Made by a program: the position numbers and the translations under genes. Of a stretch of DNA of 64,000 nucleotides, positions 45,294-54,280 are shown in pieces. The notes beneath the pieces are model-generated. The model was not told where the DNA came from. It saw only the letters and a list, made by a program, of their open reading frames with translations, and searched no databases. The stretch is from the NCBI GenBank assembly GCA_963675995.2, contig CAXXIY010000001.1:1550001-1614000 (forward strand), read 5' to 3'. Numbering within the stretch: the stretch's first letter is position 1; every line of letters starts with the position of its first letter. The stretch comes from JAAFHB01 sp963675995. Lineage in GTDB: Bacteria > Bacteroidota > Bacteroidia > Bacteroidales > Prolixibacteraceae.

Positions 45294-46045
45294 TCATTTT
45301 AGGCACAATTGGAGCCTTCCCGGTTTCAATTTTTTCTTTTCAAGGTTTTGAAGCTCATCTTCTTCAAGAAAATCTCGATCAAATTTTTTGAATTTTATTC
45401 GATAATTCTCAAATGGGTTTTTATTGATCCAATCAAGTTTTTTTGCAAGTTTTACCACTTTTCGCAGTCTTTCAATGTGTTTCATTACACCATTGTTATT
45501 TAGTGTCTGCTGGTGATCGGTTGGTTGACGATTCCGGAGAGCGTATTCAAAATCAGTATTGAATTTATAATTAAGCTTTGTCAAATAGACATCAGTAGTT
45601 GAAAACTGCTTAAGATGAAATTCTTTGATGTACTTTTCTGTAGTCGAATTGTGTTTCAAAGTATTGGGAGATAAGCTGCCTGTTGAAATTTTATTGTGAT
45701 ATGTAATAGTCGTAAGTAATGTCCTACCTTGCTCTTCAATACCTAAAAATCTATTTTTAATCATAGTAGCGGTCGGTCACACACCTTCAACCATCATTAC
45801 TCTGTAGATATTCGATAGTCGGGTTCTTACATTATTCAGGAATTGGCTGAGTTCTTTGGTTTCAGTTGTGTTCCCCTTATCGGTGCCTTTTGCAGCATCC
45901 CAGATTTCCGAAACAATGTTCTGTATCAGTGAAATTTCAGTTTTGGAACTATTTATGGTAACCCTTGTATAAATGGATAACCGGTGCTCTTATCCTTATT
46001 TATCCTTGTTATGAACTGGATACCAAATGATTGTGTCGTTTCCAT
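45294..46045 (-). pseudogene. Tyrosine recombinase (integrase), N-terminal and core-binding parts only, broken
   Basis: From ATG 46045 the frame reads METTQSFGIQFITRINKDKS, as in the arm-binding domain of Bacteroidota integrases, then shifts frame near 45970 (continuing IYTRVTINSSKTEISLI), hits a TGA near 45778 (after VMMVEGV) and resumes as MIKNRFLGIEEQGRTLL with a SAM-like core-binding domain (SPNTLKHNSTTEKYIKEF, RLRKVVKLAKKLDWINKNPF). It stops at KLKPGRLQLCLK, before the catalytic Arg/His/Arg/Tyr domain, which is absent. The gene is dead by three separate faults. It lies about 320 bp from a tRNA-Val gene, a usual integration site for such enzymes, so it is likely the relic of the integrase of this island. 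Confidence 0.82.
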
Positions 46046-46305
46046 TTCAATTTCATTTAGCTCGTTTTAATACGTGTTATTCTGTATTTTCGATTTTGGC
46101 CTGATTTTACTCACCAGAAGGGCCCAAAATCCTTCAAAATAAGTCATTATTATGTTTGTTTATAATAATTTCCTATTGATTCAAAATGCAGACATTCAAA
46201 TTCATACAGCATATCAGGTGAGTAAATGTAGGTGGAATTTGCAACTCACCGAATAGCTCACATTTTTATTGAAATTGATTGGTTTTATTTGGTTGAGGAA
46301 GAAAC
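46046..46305. other. Gap between integrase relic and terminator, with a 7-bp inverted repeat
   Basis: GGTGAGT (46217-46223) and ACTCACC (46244-46250) are a perfect inverted pair 20 bases apart, and ACTCACC appears again near 46108. Such short repeats near an integrase gene can be recombinase arm sites, but there is no further evidence. No gene is supported. Confidence 0.35.
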
Positions 46306-46342
46306 AAAAAAAGCAGTTAATCATTGATTTACTGCTTTTTTT
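46306..46342. terminator. Terminator hairpin, probably bidirectional
   Basis: AGCAGT (46312-46317) pairs with ACTGCT (46331-46336), extended by A-run and T-run arms (aaaaaaa and ttttttt) that pair further and give a U-run on either strand. It lies 24 bp downstream of the reverse tRNA-Val gene and would end its transcript. Confidence 0.75.
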
Positions 46343-46365
46343 GTTCGATTTGATCTCCCGTTTTG

Positions 46366-46440
46366 TGGGTTGTACTGGATTCGAACCAGTGACCCCTACC
46401 CTGTCAAGGTAATGCTCTAAACCAACTGAGCTAACAACCC
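46366..46440 (-). tRNA. tRNA-Val (anticodon GAC)
   Basis: The reverse strand folds as a complete cloverleaf: acceptor GGGTTGT with ACAACCC, D arm starting TAGCTCAGTTGG, anticodon stem TTACC/GGTAG around loop TTGACAG (anticodon GAC), and T arm CTGGTTCGAATCCAG. The discriminator base is A and CCA is not encoded. It borders the mobile region, with an integrase relic about 0.3 kb away. Confidence 0.93.
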
Positions 46441-46588
46441 TTCAAAATATTGTTTAAAAGAACCAAAGACCCTAATCTGTCATCCGCACGATGTCGGACC
46501 TTTAATGTTGTGCAAAAATAGAATATTTTTTCAAATTAAATGTGATCCGGTTTGAAATGGAGTCCTTTTAACTTTATACTGCCGGTTA

Positions 46589-47956
46589 TTAGCTTAAGAA
46601 GATAAAACGGATAATCACGAGGGCAAAAAGGAGGTACATAATCCAGTGTACTTGTTTGGCTTTACCTGTTCCCACTTTCAGGAGGGTATAGAAGAAAATT
46701 CCACCGGCAATTCCATTCGCAATGTTGTAAGTTAAGGGCATGAGTACAAAGGTGATAAAAGCAGGAAATCCTTCCGTAAAATCGCTGAAGTTAATTTCCA
46801 GAACTGACGAAACCATCAGCACACCTACGATGATCAGGGCAGGAGCCGTTGCCGCACCTGGAATCATAGTGGCCAATGGTGCGATGAGGATGGCAAACAG
46901 AAAAAGTACACCGGTTGTTACCGCAGTCAGACCAGTCCGGCCCCCTTCACCGATTCCTGCAGCACTTTCAACATACGAAGTAACTGTGGAGGTACCCATT
47001 AAGGCTCCAAACGAGACGCCAATGGCATCGACCAGCATCGCTTTGCCGATGGCAGGGGAATGCCCCTTCTTATCAATCAGCCCCGCCTCAAGCGCCGTTC
47101 CCACCAGCGTTCCGAAGGTGTCAAACAGTTCAACAAAAGTGAAGGTAAATATGACTGTCCAGATTCCCAGTTTCAGAGCCCCCATGATATCCAGCTGCCC
47201 TACTGCCAGATTATGGAAGTCGGGTAATGATATAAGGGCAAAATGTTCCGGGATAATGGTTTGGCCCATGGGAATGCCTATCAATGAGGTGATTACAATT
47301 CCAATCAGCAAAGATCCCTTTACCTTTCGGGCCATCATTAAAGAAGTGATTGAGAGTCCAATAATACATAGTAGCAGATTTGGATTATGAAAGGTTCCCA
47401 AACCAATATTCCACTCAAAAAACTTCAGAGTAGCCATACCACCTGATCTGGTGACCGTTTCCAATGTCGGAGGAATCAGGGAGGTTTCAACCACCATTAT
47501 CTCTGAAAGTTTCAGGCCGATGAGGGTAATAAAAAGACCAATTCCAACCGTGATGGCCCGTTTTAGAGAATCTGGCACTGCAATGACCAGAATCTGACGA
47601 ATATTAGTCACTGTCAGAATAACAAAGATAACACCGGAGATAAATACAGCTCCCAATGCCACCCTCCATGGCATTCCTGTTCCGGATAAAACGACCGAAG
47701 CAAAGAGTGCATTTAGTCCCATACCGGGTGCTAAGGCAATCGGGAAATTGACCACAAGTCCCATTGCAATGGTGATAACTCCGGCTGAAAATGCAGTAGC
47801 AAAAAATACTGCATTTTTATCCATTCCTGTGGTAGATAGTATATTAGGGTTAATTAAGAGGATATATGCCATGGTCATAAAAGTAGTGACACCTGCAATG
47901 ACCTCTGTTTTAACCGATGTTTTGTTTGCTCTTAATTTGAATAGTTTCTCGAGCAT
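46589..47956 (-). CDS. AzgA/PbuG-type purine base permease
   Basis: A 455-residue inner-membrane protein with 12-14 helices of the AzgA branch of nucleobase:cation symporters. Typical stretches: TEVIAGVTTFMTMAYILLINP near the N terminus, APGMGLNALFASVVL (the family's N-x-x-F/G motif region), FTFVELFDTFGTLVGTALEA and GTSTVTSYVESAAGIGEGGRTGL. The family imports adenine, guanine or hypoxanthine with protons. It is 17 bp downstream of a DUF5020 gene on the same strand, so inner- and outer-membrane steps are probably co-expressed. The exact base cannot be told from sequence. Confidence 0.93.
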   Translation of the reverse strand: MLEKLFKLRANKTSVKTEVIAGVTTFMTMAYILLINPNILSTTGMDKNAVFFATAFSAGVITIAMGLVVNFPIALAPGMGLNALFASVVLSGTGMPWRVALGAVFISGVIFVILTVTNIRQILVIAVPDSLKRAITVGIGLFITLIGLKLSEIMVVETSLIPPTLETVTRSGGMATLKFFEWNIGLGTFHNPNLLLCIIGLSITSLMMARKVKGSLLIGIVITSLIGIPMGQTIIPEHFALISLPDFHNLAVGQLDIMGALKLGIWTVIFTFTFVELFDTFGTLVGTALEAGLIDKKGHSPAIGKAMLVDAIGVSFGALMGTSTVTSYVESAAGIGEGGRTGLTAVTTGVLFLFAILIAPLATMIPGAATAPALIIVGVLMVSSVLEINFSDFTEGFPAFITFVLMPLTYNIANGIAGGIFFYTLLKVGTGKAKQVHWIMYLLFALVIIRFIFLS

Positions 47957-47973
47957 AAGACATTATTTTGTAA

Positions 47974-48678
47974 TTATAATTTCCATTTACCAGCGATGGC
48001 AGGATTAACCATCATTCCGTCATGTCCGGCAAAATTAGAGGTAATTCCGATTTCGCTACCGATTGAAAACTGGTCGGTTAAATTATACCAAAATTGTGGC
48101 TGAGCCTGAAATACGAAATTAGTCTTTTTGCCTGTGACAAATGCAACATTGTCTTCCCGCCAGTAATCGGCGTAACCATCAAGGCTCACTTTGTTTTTGA
48201 ATAGTTTAATGCTCCAGACTCCTGTGATCTGGAACGACAAATCATTTTTTTCGCGGATGTTTTTATACATGGCCTGTATGGTGAAAACTTTTGAGTAATC
48301 AGCTGTATTCCAGGTGTAATTCCCTCCAAAAAGCCAGGCATCTCTGATCTGGTAGGCATAATAGCTTCCATCTGCTCCTTTATATTTTAGCTGCCCAAAA
48401 CCGCCATTGTATTCAATATGAATTTCAAAGGGGCTCTTCCAGAATTTGAGTCCGCGGGCAATTTCAAAATAGGCTAAACTTGCCCCTTTTACATCACCAT
48501 ATCCATAGTTAAAGTCGATAAAGTAAAAACTGCTGCCCCATTTATCTGTTTTAAAGGTTTCAACCGTTGATGTCAGGTATTTTCGTTCTTTCCCCATATC
48601 ATAAAGTAGCTGGACATTTTGTGCTTTTGTCGCAGTAAGGGCCATAAAGAAGAGAACAATGATAAAAGAAATCTTCAT
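47974..48678 (-). CDS. DUF5020-family outer-membrane channel-like protein
   Basis: A 234-residue protein with a signal peptide (FIIVLFFMALTATKAQN). The mature part alternates hydrophobic and polar residues in about 12 strands with aromatic residues at strand ends (YFIDFNYGY, FEIARGLKFW, IQAMYKNI, FQAQPQFWYNLT), as in a small outer-membrane beta-barrel; the family is DUF5020, thought to resemble the nucleoside channel Tsx. It precedes a purine permease gene by 17 bp on one message, so it should let purines cross the outer membrane (inference). An exact -7 box lies 22 bases before the start. Confidence 0.82.
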   Translation of the reverse strand: MKISFIIVLFFMALTATKAQNVQLLYDMGKERKYLTSTVETFKTDKWGSSFYFIDFNYGYGDVKGASLAYFEIARGLKFWKSPFEIHIEYNGGFGQLKYKGADGSYYAYQIRDAWLFGGNYTWNTADYSKVFTIQAMYKNIREKNDLSFQITGVWSIKLFKNKVSLDGYADYWREDNVAFVTGKKTNFVFQAQPQFWYNLTDQFSIGSEIGITSNFAGHDGMMVNPAIAGKWKL

Positions 48679-48700
48679 TTTAAAATTATTAATTCGGGTG

Positions 48701-48708
48701 CAAAAGTA
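48701..48708 (-). promoter_or_regulatory. -7 promoter box for the DUF5020-AzgA operon
   Basis: On the reverse strand TACTTTTG matches TAnnTTTG exactly, 22 bases before ATG 48678, giving a short leader. No clear -33 TTG at the usual distance. Confidence 0.45.
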
Positions 48709-48892
48709 AAAATTTATCCAAACCCTTTACACCTTTGACGGGGCAGGCTGCTTGATGGCTCAAACGATCAGATTAGGAATGAATACAGGGATTAGGATGA
48801 ATTTTACAACACTTTTCCTGCCTCAATCGGGAAGGATTAAATTTTTTTACATAAAATGAGTAAAATAAATGCCAAGTAATATTAATTTAATG

Positions 48893-48900
48893 TATTTTTG
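48893..48900 (+). promoter_or_regulatory. -7 promoter box for the sigma-54 response regulator
   Basis: TATTTTTG matches TAnnTTTG, 92 bases before ATG 48993. The rest of the 314-bp divergent gap (48679-48992) shows no other signal, and I saw no purine riboswitch fold. Confidence 0.35.
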
Positions 48901-48992
48901 TTATCATTATTCCAAAGTTAAGGTGCTATTTATTAGAATTGTGGCTTTTGCAATGGAGTAGAAAAATATTTTTTCTTTAACAAGTATAGTTC

Positions 48993-50357
48993 ATGGAGAA
49001 AATTCTGATTATTGATGACGACAAATTAAGTCTAAAGGTAATTAAAGAGATTCTTAGCAAGCTCGGATACAGGACGCTTGAAGCGGAGAATGGCGAAGCC
49101 GGATTGCAACTTGTTCGTTCAGAACATCCTGATCTGGTAATTACAGATTTTCAAATGCCTGGAATTGATGGCCTTGAAGTGCTGTACGAGATTCGGAAGC
49201 TGAATATTGGGATTCCGGTCATATTATTAACCGGTTATGGTGATGTTGTTTTAACCATCAAGTCAATACAGCTAGGCGCTTTTGACTATCTTGAAAAACC
49301 TATTGATCCTGCCCAGCTCAAAGCGGTCGTTCATTTAGCGATTAATTCAGTTAAAGTGAGCAGTGGCCTGAATGAGGTGAAATTCGAGGATGCCTCGAGC
49401 GAGAGCATGCTCGAAAACAATATCCTGGTGGGGAAGACGCCCCAGATGAAGGAGATCTTTAAAAATATAGGACGTATCTCGCTAAACAAAGTGAATGTAT
49501 TGATCCAGGGAGAGACTGGGACTGGTAAAGAGCTGATTGCAAGGTTGGTCCATTATTCCGGAATCACTAGTAATCAACCACTGGTTATTGTTAATTGCAG
49601 TGCCCTTACGGAAACACTGTTGGAGAGTGAACTTTTTGGACATGTAAAGGGCTCTTTCACAGGATCTATACGCGACAAAAAGGGAAAATTTGAACTGGCT
49701 GGTGAAGGATCTATTTTTCTGGATGAAATCTCTGAGATATCACTCAATACGCAGGTAAAATTACTAAGGGTTATCCAGGAGCTGGAGTTTGAAAGGGTAG
49801 GAGGAGAGGAGGTTATTCCTATGAAAGCAAGGATTATTGCTGCTTCGAATAAGAATCTGGAAGCGCTGATCAAAGAGGGAAAATTCAGGGAAGATCTTTA
49901 TTACCGTTTGAAGGTATTTACCATCGATTTGCCGCCTTTACGTGATAGAAAAGATGACATACGTGATTTGGTGATTCATTTTCTCCGTAAGCTGAATAAG
50001 CGTTTTAACCGCAATGTGGTGAAAATTGGGGATGGTGTGATCGATGTTTTAAAGGCGCATAGCTGGCATGGCAATGTTCGCGAATTGGAGAATACAATCC
50101 TTCAGGCGATTGTGATGTCTAAGAACGATGTGCTGGAAGTGGAGAATATTACCCTGAATACCCGGCATAATAACCAGATTATACCTGTTAAACAGGATGT
50201 TCCTCAATACCGTACAATAGCTGAACTCGAGAAATACCATATTAAGCGAATCCTCGATGAGGTGAACTGGAATAAGCTGGAAGCGTCGCATATATTGGAT
50301 ATTACGCGTCCTACGCTGAATGCCAAGATCGAAAAGTATAGTCTTGTCCGTGGTTAG
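48993..50357 (+). CDS. NtrC-family sigma-54-dependent response regulator
   Basis: A 454-residue activator. Residues 1-120 are a receiver domain with phospho-acceptor Asp52 in VITDFQMPG. Residues 140-370 are an AAA+ domain: Walker A GETGTGKE, Walker B SIFLDEI and arginine-finger region FREDLYYRL. The sigma-54 contact loop, GAFTGA in most members, reads GSFTGS (220-225); two substitutions in this loop are unusual and may change sigma-54 contact. Residues about 415-454 form a Fis-type helix-turn-helix (EASHILDITRPTLNAKIEKY). It is monocistronic and not paired with a kinase; the two orphan kinases 4-13 kb upstream are possible partners. Its targets are unknown. Confidence 0.92.
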   Translation: MEKILIIDDDKLSLKVIKEILSKLGYRTLEAENGEAGLQLVRSEHPDLVITDFQMPGIDGLEVLYEIRKLNIGIPVILLTGYGDVVLTIKSIQLGAFDYLEKPIDPAQLKAVVHLAINSVKVSSGLNEVKFEDASSESMLENNILVGKTPQMKEIFKNIGRISLNKVNVLIQGETGTGKELIARLVHYSGITSNQPLVIVNCSALTETLLESELFGHVKGSFTGSIRDKKGKFELAGEGSIFLDEISEISLNTQVKLLRVIQELEFERVGGEEVIPMKARIIAASNKNLEALIKEGKFREDLYYRLKVFTIDLPPLRDRKDDIRDLVIHFLRKLNKRFNRNVVKIGDGVIDVLKAHSWHGNVRELENTILQAIVMSKNDVLEVENITLNTRHNNQIIPVKQDVPQYRTIAELEKYHIKRILDEVNWNKLEASHILDITRPTLNAKIEKYSLVRG

Positions 50358-50404
50358 GTATTCCTAAAAATCGGTGGATGAGTTCAGAAATCATCTGCTA
50401 ACGT

Positions 50405-50437
50405 GAAATTCCTTCGATTCCAAACCGAAGGAATTTC
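50405..50437. terminator. Perfect-stem bidirectional terminator
   Basis: GAAATTCCTTCG (50405-50416) pairs perfectly with CGAAGGAATTTC (50426-50437) over 12 bp around a 9-base loop. It lies between the convergent stops of the sigma-54 regulator and the usher-like gene. T-runs are short. Confidence 0.75.
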
Positions 50438-50442
50438 TTGTT

Positions 50443-53400
50443 CTAATCTGTTCTCACCACAAATGCTTCAGCATACCCTTTTTGGATCAGTTTTGGCAGA
50501 TATTCAATTGAAGTTCTTCTACCCAGGAACCCGCTAATCTGCACTTTAAATAACCCATCTTCATAGATTATATCAATCGGATGATCTGTCGTTCTGAGGA
50601 GATCCTGCTTAACCTTAACCGCATTCTGCTCCTTGGAGAAAGCACCTACCTGAATGGCTGAGCCAATTCTATTCTTAAGAATCGGGTATTTGGCCCTTGC
50701 GGCCTCATCAAATTTTTGCTGAGAATTGATGGCCTCGTTAATTCCGGCTGCAGGTTGGGTGCTGGTTTGCCCGCTCTTCTTATTTTCAGTTTCTGGTTTA
50801 GGTGAAGTGACACCAGTCTTTGACGGGGTTACTACCTCTTTTACAGGAGCCGGAGCTTTTGTAGTCTCAGTTTTTTCCTCTTTCTGCGGAGTCGGAACCG
50901 TTGCAGGTTTATTTACTGCCTCTTTTAGGGGGGCAGATACCACCTCTTTTTTTACCTCTTTTGCCGGCGCAGGAACAGTTTTTCCCTCAGGTGACTGAAC
51001 AGCAGTTGTGCCGGATTTTGCCGGTGTCGTAACTACAACCGGAGTAGTTTTTGTTGCCGCCGGAGTTATAACTGCGGGTGCCGGAGCTATAACCGGAGCT
51101 GGTGATTCAGGAATGGCCGGAGGAGTAATATTTGAATTATCCGGCACCTGATCCTTGTTGACCGAACTGAGCCTGAAGTCTAAGCCATCAACAATATCAC
51201 CGTCACGGTTTGCGTTAATGTTCACCGGTATACTTTCGGGTGAAGCAATCATCCTTATCTTCTTAAGTTGTTCCGGATCAATCCTGGCAATATATTTCCC
51301 CGGTTTTAATCCCATATAACTGTAGTAGCCATCCGATTCGGTCAATACACGACCGGCAAGTGACAAATCGCTTCGGTAGAAACATACGAGGACTCTTCCC
51401 TGACCTTTGGATCCGCTGTAAACAGTTCCTGTTGCCTCACCCACTACCGAAACGGGAACATCAATGGTCTTAAACTGATTGGCATCGATATTCACCTTCA
51501 TGGTTAGATTATGCATCTGCCAGGCAATATTATCAAAACTGTTTTGATCTAACTCCAGCAAATAACTGGTATAAGGGGTAAGATCCAAAACCCGGATGGT
51601 GGTATCTTTTTCATTCCGGATAATTGTTCCCCCATTGATTCTGACCTGCAGACCGGCAACTTTTGGTTCCCCTTTGTCATGCATCCCATTTCCGTTAATA
51701 TCAAGGAAGGGGAGTAATGTGAGCGCTCCTTTTCCAACATTGGTGCGGTTGGTAGCCCCAACGTAATTTGTTTTGCTATCGTAAAGCAAACTACCTCTTA
51801 ACGATTCAACCAATGCAACTTGGTCATTGCTGTTTCTGACTGAGAATCCGGTTTGGGCGAAGGAGAGGTCATAACGAAATCCGAACTCAATATTCCGGGT
51901 ATTGCTTAGAAAGTTTCGTTCATAAGACATATTTAAAAATCCGTTTTTAAACAACGGTTTTTCAAGAGCCGTTCTGGCAGAGATCAGGGCGCCTGTATTA
52001 TAATTATATTGTACCTGTGGGGTGAGTGTAATACGTGCAGGTAACCTAAAGGCAAGCGATAAGTTGCTGTAAACGTAGGGATTGTTTAGATCGGTGAACA
52101 ACCCGTAAGTCGACAGGTTGGTGCTTACCCCGTAAACAGATCCTGACCAAAGCATTTCTGCGGTGGTATTCTTGAGTTCCGGAAGTACAATCTGGTTGAC
52201 CGTCAGCCTCGAATAAGCTGAAAATTTCTTCCCTTTGATAGGAATTGAAATGATTGCCTTACGCTCTTCAAGGTAATTGAAGATAATGGCCTTTTGCCCG
52301 GGTTGGTACTTCGTATAATTCAATTCCACCTGTAAATTGGAGGGGAGTCGGTAACTTAGCAATCCCTTGGATCTTACGCCATAAGTGTATTCTCCTGTCA
52401 TCATTAATCCACTTAAAACCCTCATCGATGCACTTAGAAATGGCATGGTAGTCCCCGTGACCACCGATGAAAGATATTCGACACCCCCACCAACTGTTAT
52501 ACGACGATTCACACCATAATTTAACGTGGCACGCGAAAACCGGCTGCTCAAAGTATCTTCTACCATACCCGCGCTCACTGAATATTCCAGCTCCCTGGGA
52601 GGTAAAAAATTAAACGGTATACTTATATTCTGTTCTTTTATTCGCTCTTCACCCCACGGACCGTAGAATTTTAGTTTAACGGCTGAATTTCCGTAGACTA
52701 AAGGGACCTCAAATTTAAAAAAGCCCGAGGCATCGGCCTTCATATAATCAACCAGTACATTATTGACATATAGTTCAACTGTCCAGTTAGGTTCTGTAAT
52801 ATCACTTAAGGTGTAGGTCCCAAATGACCTGCGGTAGGTGGTAGGAGTATTGGTAAACTGAACCCCAACAACCGGATCATAAATTGAAGAGGTGACCTGG
52901 GAATATATTTTACCCGCTGTCACCTGTCGTAAAACAGCTCGCTCATTATTGACAAAACGCCACTGATACTGTTGTTGTTTTTCAGAAAATGGGGTAACAT
53001 TATCATAGTTAAGGAGTACATTGGCTTCTCCTCCAGCAAGGACTGTCCCAAGTGCCAGGTTTAGCCGGGTATCGGTTTTCCCTCCAATCAGTTGAGTTGA
53101 GATTACTGACCAATCAGCCATCCCGAAATGAAAAACCGGATATTTCCGGGCTATGGTTGTATCTGTTTTTACCTCACCCTGGAGCCGTCTGATATTCGCT
53201 CTCATCTGTTCCAAACGCATCTCCCTGATAACGGGTAACTCTAATTTTGTGGAAAGAACAACTGACAAACTTCTGAAATTAAAATTGCAATCCAACCCAA
53301 AAACCTGGCCAAACCAGTTTGATTTAAGAAATAGGTTTGATTCTGTTTTGATCATATCACTACTCTTAAGATCAAAAACTTTACCCTGGAAGGTGATGCG

Positions 53401-53745
53401 ATGATTAATCCTGTCAATAAGATAAGTAGCCTGTGTGTTGATAAAGAATCCCTTCACCGAATCAAACTGGGCTGACGGAGTGTTTTTAATTTTTAGAAAG
53501 GTGAGAATATCTACAATCGGGAGATAGACGGTTTCATCGAGAATTACTGCCGGTATTTCAATTCCGCCAAAATTCTGTATATTTAAAGATACTGAAATCT
53601 CATCGTAAAGAGGCTCGTTCTGAGCTATTCCGGCCAAAGGGCAGAAATTTAGGGATGCAAACAGGAACGTATAAAGCAAAAAACTACCGGAAACGTCTTT
53701 TAGTTTCCGGTAGGTGAGGCTTATAAGCATAACTGTTTGTTGCAT
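50443..53745 (-). CDS. Usher-like outer-membrane protein with C-terminal SPOR domain
   Basis: An 1100-residue secreted protein. Order: signal peptide (SFLLYTFLFASLNF, cleavage near IAQNE); N-terminal domain (about 50-170); a long beta-rich barrel region (about 200-680) with usher-like sentences such as DITEPNWTVELYVNNVLVDY and REFS-like ELEYSVSAGMVEDTLSSRF; a carboxypeptidase-regulatory/SdrB-like domain (about 700-870, GALTLLPFLDINGNGMHDKG and SDGYYSYMGLKPGKY); a Pro/Thr/Lys/Glu-rich linker (about 885-1010); and a SPOR domain (about 1025-1100, SAIQVGAFSKEQNAVKVKQD). Ushers secrete and anchor pilins delivered by a chaperone; SPOR domains bind denuded peptidoglycan. The combination is unusual. 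It is 19 bp after a DUF4402 gene and co-transcribed with it. No periplasmic chaperone gene is visible in the window. Confidence 0.75.
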   Translation of the reverse strand: MQQTVMLISLTYRKLKDVSGSFLLYTFLFASLNFCPLAGIAQNEPLYDEISVSLNIQNFGGIEIPAVILDETVYLPIVDILTFLKIKNTPSAQFDSVKGFFINTQATYLIDRINHRITFQGKVFDLKSSDMIKTESNLFLKSNWFGQVFGLDCNFNFRSLSVVLSTKLELPVIREMRLEQMRANIRRLQGEVKTDTTIARKYPVFHFGMADWSVISTQLIGGKTDTRLNLALGTVLAGGEANVLLNYDNVTPFSEKQQQYQWRFVNNERAVLRQVTAGKIYSQVTSSIYDPVVGVQFTNTPTTYRRSFGTYTLSDITEPNWTVELYVNNVLVDYMKADASGFFKFEVPLVYGNSAVKLKFYGPWGEERIKEQNISIPFNFLPPRELEYSVSAGMVEDTLSSRFSRATLNYGVNRRITVGGGVEYLSSVVTGTTMPFLSASMRVLSGLMMTGEYTYGVRSKGLLSYRLPSNLQVELNYTKYQPGQKAIIFNYLEERKAIISIPIKGKKFSAYSRLTVNQIVLPELKNTTAEMLWSGSVYGVSTNLSTYGLFTDLNNPYVYSNLSLAFRLPARITLTPQVQYNYNTGALISARTALEKPLFKNGFLNMSYERNFLSNTRNIEFGFRYDLSFAQTGFSVRNSNDQVALVESLRGSLLYDSKTNYVGATNRTNVGKGALTLLPFLDINGNGMHDKGEPKVAGLQVRINGGTIIRNEKDTTIRVLDLTPYTSYLLELDQNSFDNIAWQMHNLTMKVNIDANQFKTIDVPVSVVGEATGTVYSGSKGQGRVLVCFYRSDLSLAGRVLTESDGYYSYMGLKPGKYIARIDPEQLKKIRMIASPESIPVNINANRDGDIVDGLDFRLSSVNKDQVPDNSNITPPAIPESPAPVIAPAPAVITPAATKTTPVVVTTPAKSGTTAVQSPEGKTVPAPAKEVKKEVVSAPLKEAVNKPATVPTPQKEEKTETTKAPAPVKEVVTPSKTGVTSPKPETENKKSGQTSTQPAAGINEAINSQQKFDEAARAKYPILKNRIGSAIQVGAFSKEQNAVKVKQDLLRTTDHPIDIIYEDGLFKVQISGFLGRRTSIEYLPKLIQKGYAEAFVVRTD

Positions 53746-53764
53746 TTATCGTTAACTTTACTTT

Positions 53765-54280
53765 TTATTGTTGATCAAATGTAACCTCGAATTGTCCGCT
53801 ATAAGGCCCTTCTGGATTGGCAGAAAGAGCGTTGACGATCAGTGTCCCCCCGATTGTTACCGATGTATGCTCACCCGTGGTGATAAACGGAGATTGTGGA
53901 TAGGAACCCCCTATTTCCAATGTTAATGTCCCTGTCCCTCCGGTAAGTGTAGCATTTACGCCGTTCCGAATCGTGATAATTGTACCAGGGATCGATTCAA
54001 TATCAAAGAGCGCCGGTGATGTAGTTGAATTTATCAGGAAAATACTCCCTGTAGCAGATCGCGCCCCTTGTGGTGCTATAGTCACAGTTCCGTAGTTCCC
54101 ATTCTGTATAAACGTCCCAAATGCAAGTGGCTGATAATTTCTGACTTTAACAGTGATCGGCTTTGGCGGTTTTTCCTGCGCATTTAAATTCTCCGATGCG
54201 AAACAGAGGGCTATGCCAATCACAAAGTAAAAAAATATTTGAATCCTCTTTAGGTAAGTGGATATTAAAACACTATTCAT
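53765..54280 (-). CDS. DUF4402-family pilin-like secreted protein
   Basis: A 171-residue protein with a signal peptide (FFYFVIGIALCFASENLNAQ). The mature part matches DUF4402: PLAFGTFIQNGNYGTVTI, then ARSATGSIFLINSTTSPALFD and an even pattern of beta strands ending in GPYSGQFEVTFDQQ. The fold is a small immunoglobulin-like sandwich, and family members occur as candidate fimbrial subunits in chaperone-usher-like loci. Its ATG overlaps the stop of the giant adhesin by eight bases (ATGAATAG), so translation is coupled. An exposed glycine-rich segment (ATLTGGTGTLTLEIGG) is in the middle. It would be the substrate or a plug of the usher-like protein (inference). Confidence 0.78.
   Translation of the reverse strand: MNSVLISTYLKRIQIFFYFVIGIALCFASENLNAQEKPPKPITVKVRNYQPLAFGTFIQNGNYGTVTIAPQGARSATGSIFLINSTTSPALFDIESIPGTIITIRNGVNATLTGGTGTLTLEIGGSYPQSPFITTGEHTSVTIGGTLIVNALSANPEGPYSGQFEVTFDQQ

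Noticed and set aside
46740..47390. Long forward frame of 216 codons opposite the purine permease
   Set aside because: It is the antisense of a clear AzgA-type membrane protein; its Pro/Ser/Thr-rich content is what antisense of hydrophobic codons gives.
48679..48992. Purine riboswitch in front of the DUF5020-AzgA operon
   Set aside because: No three-way junction or conserved loop bases were found in the leader, which is probably only about 16-22 bases long.
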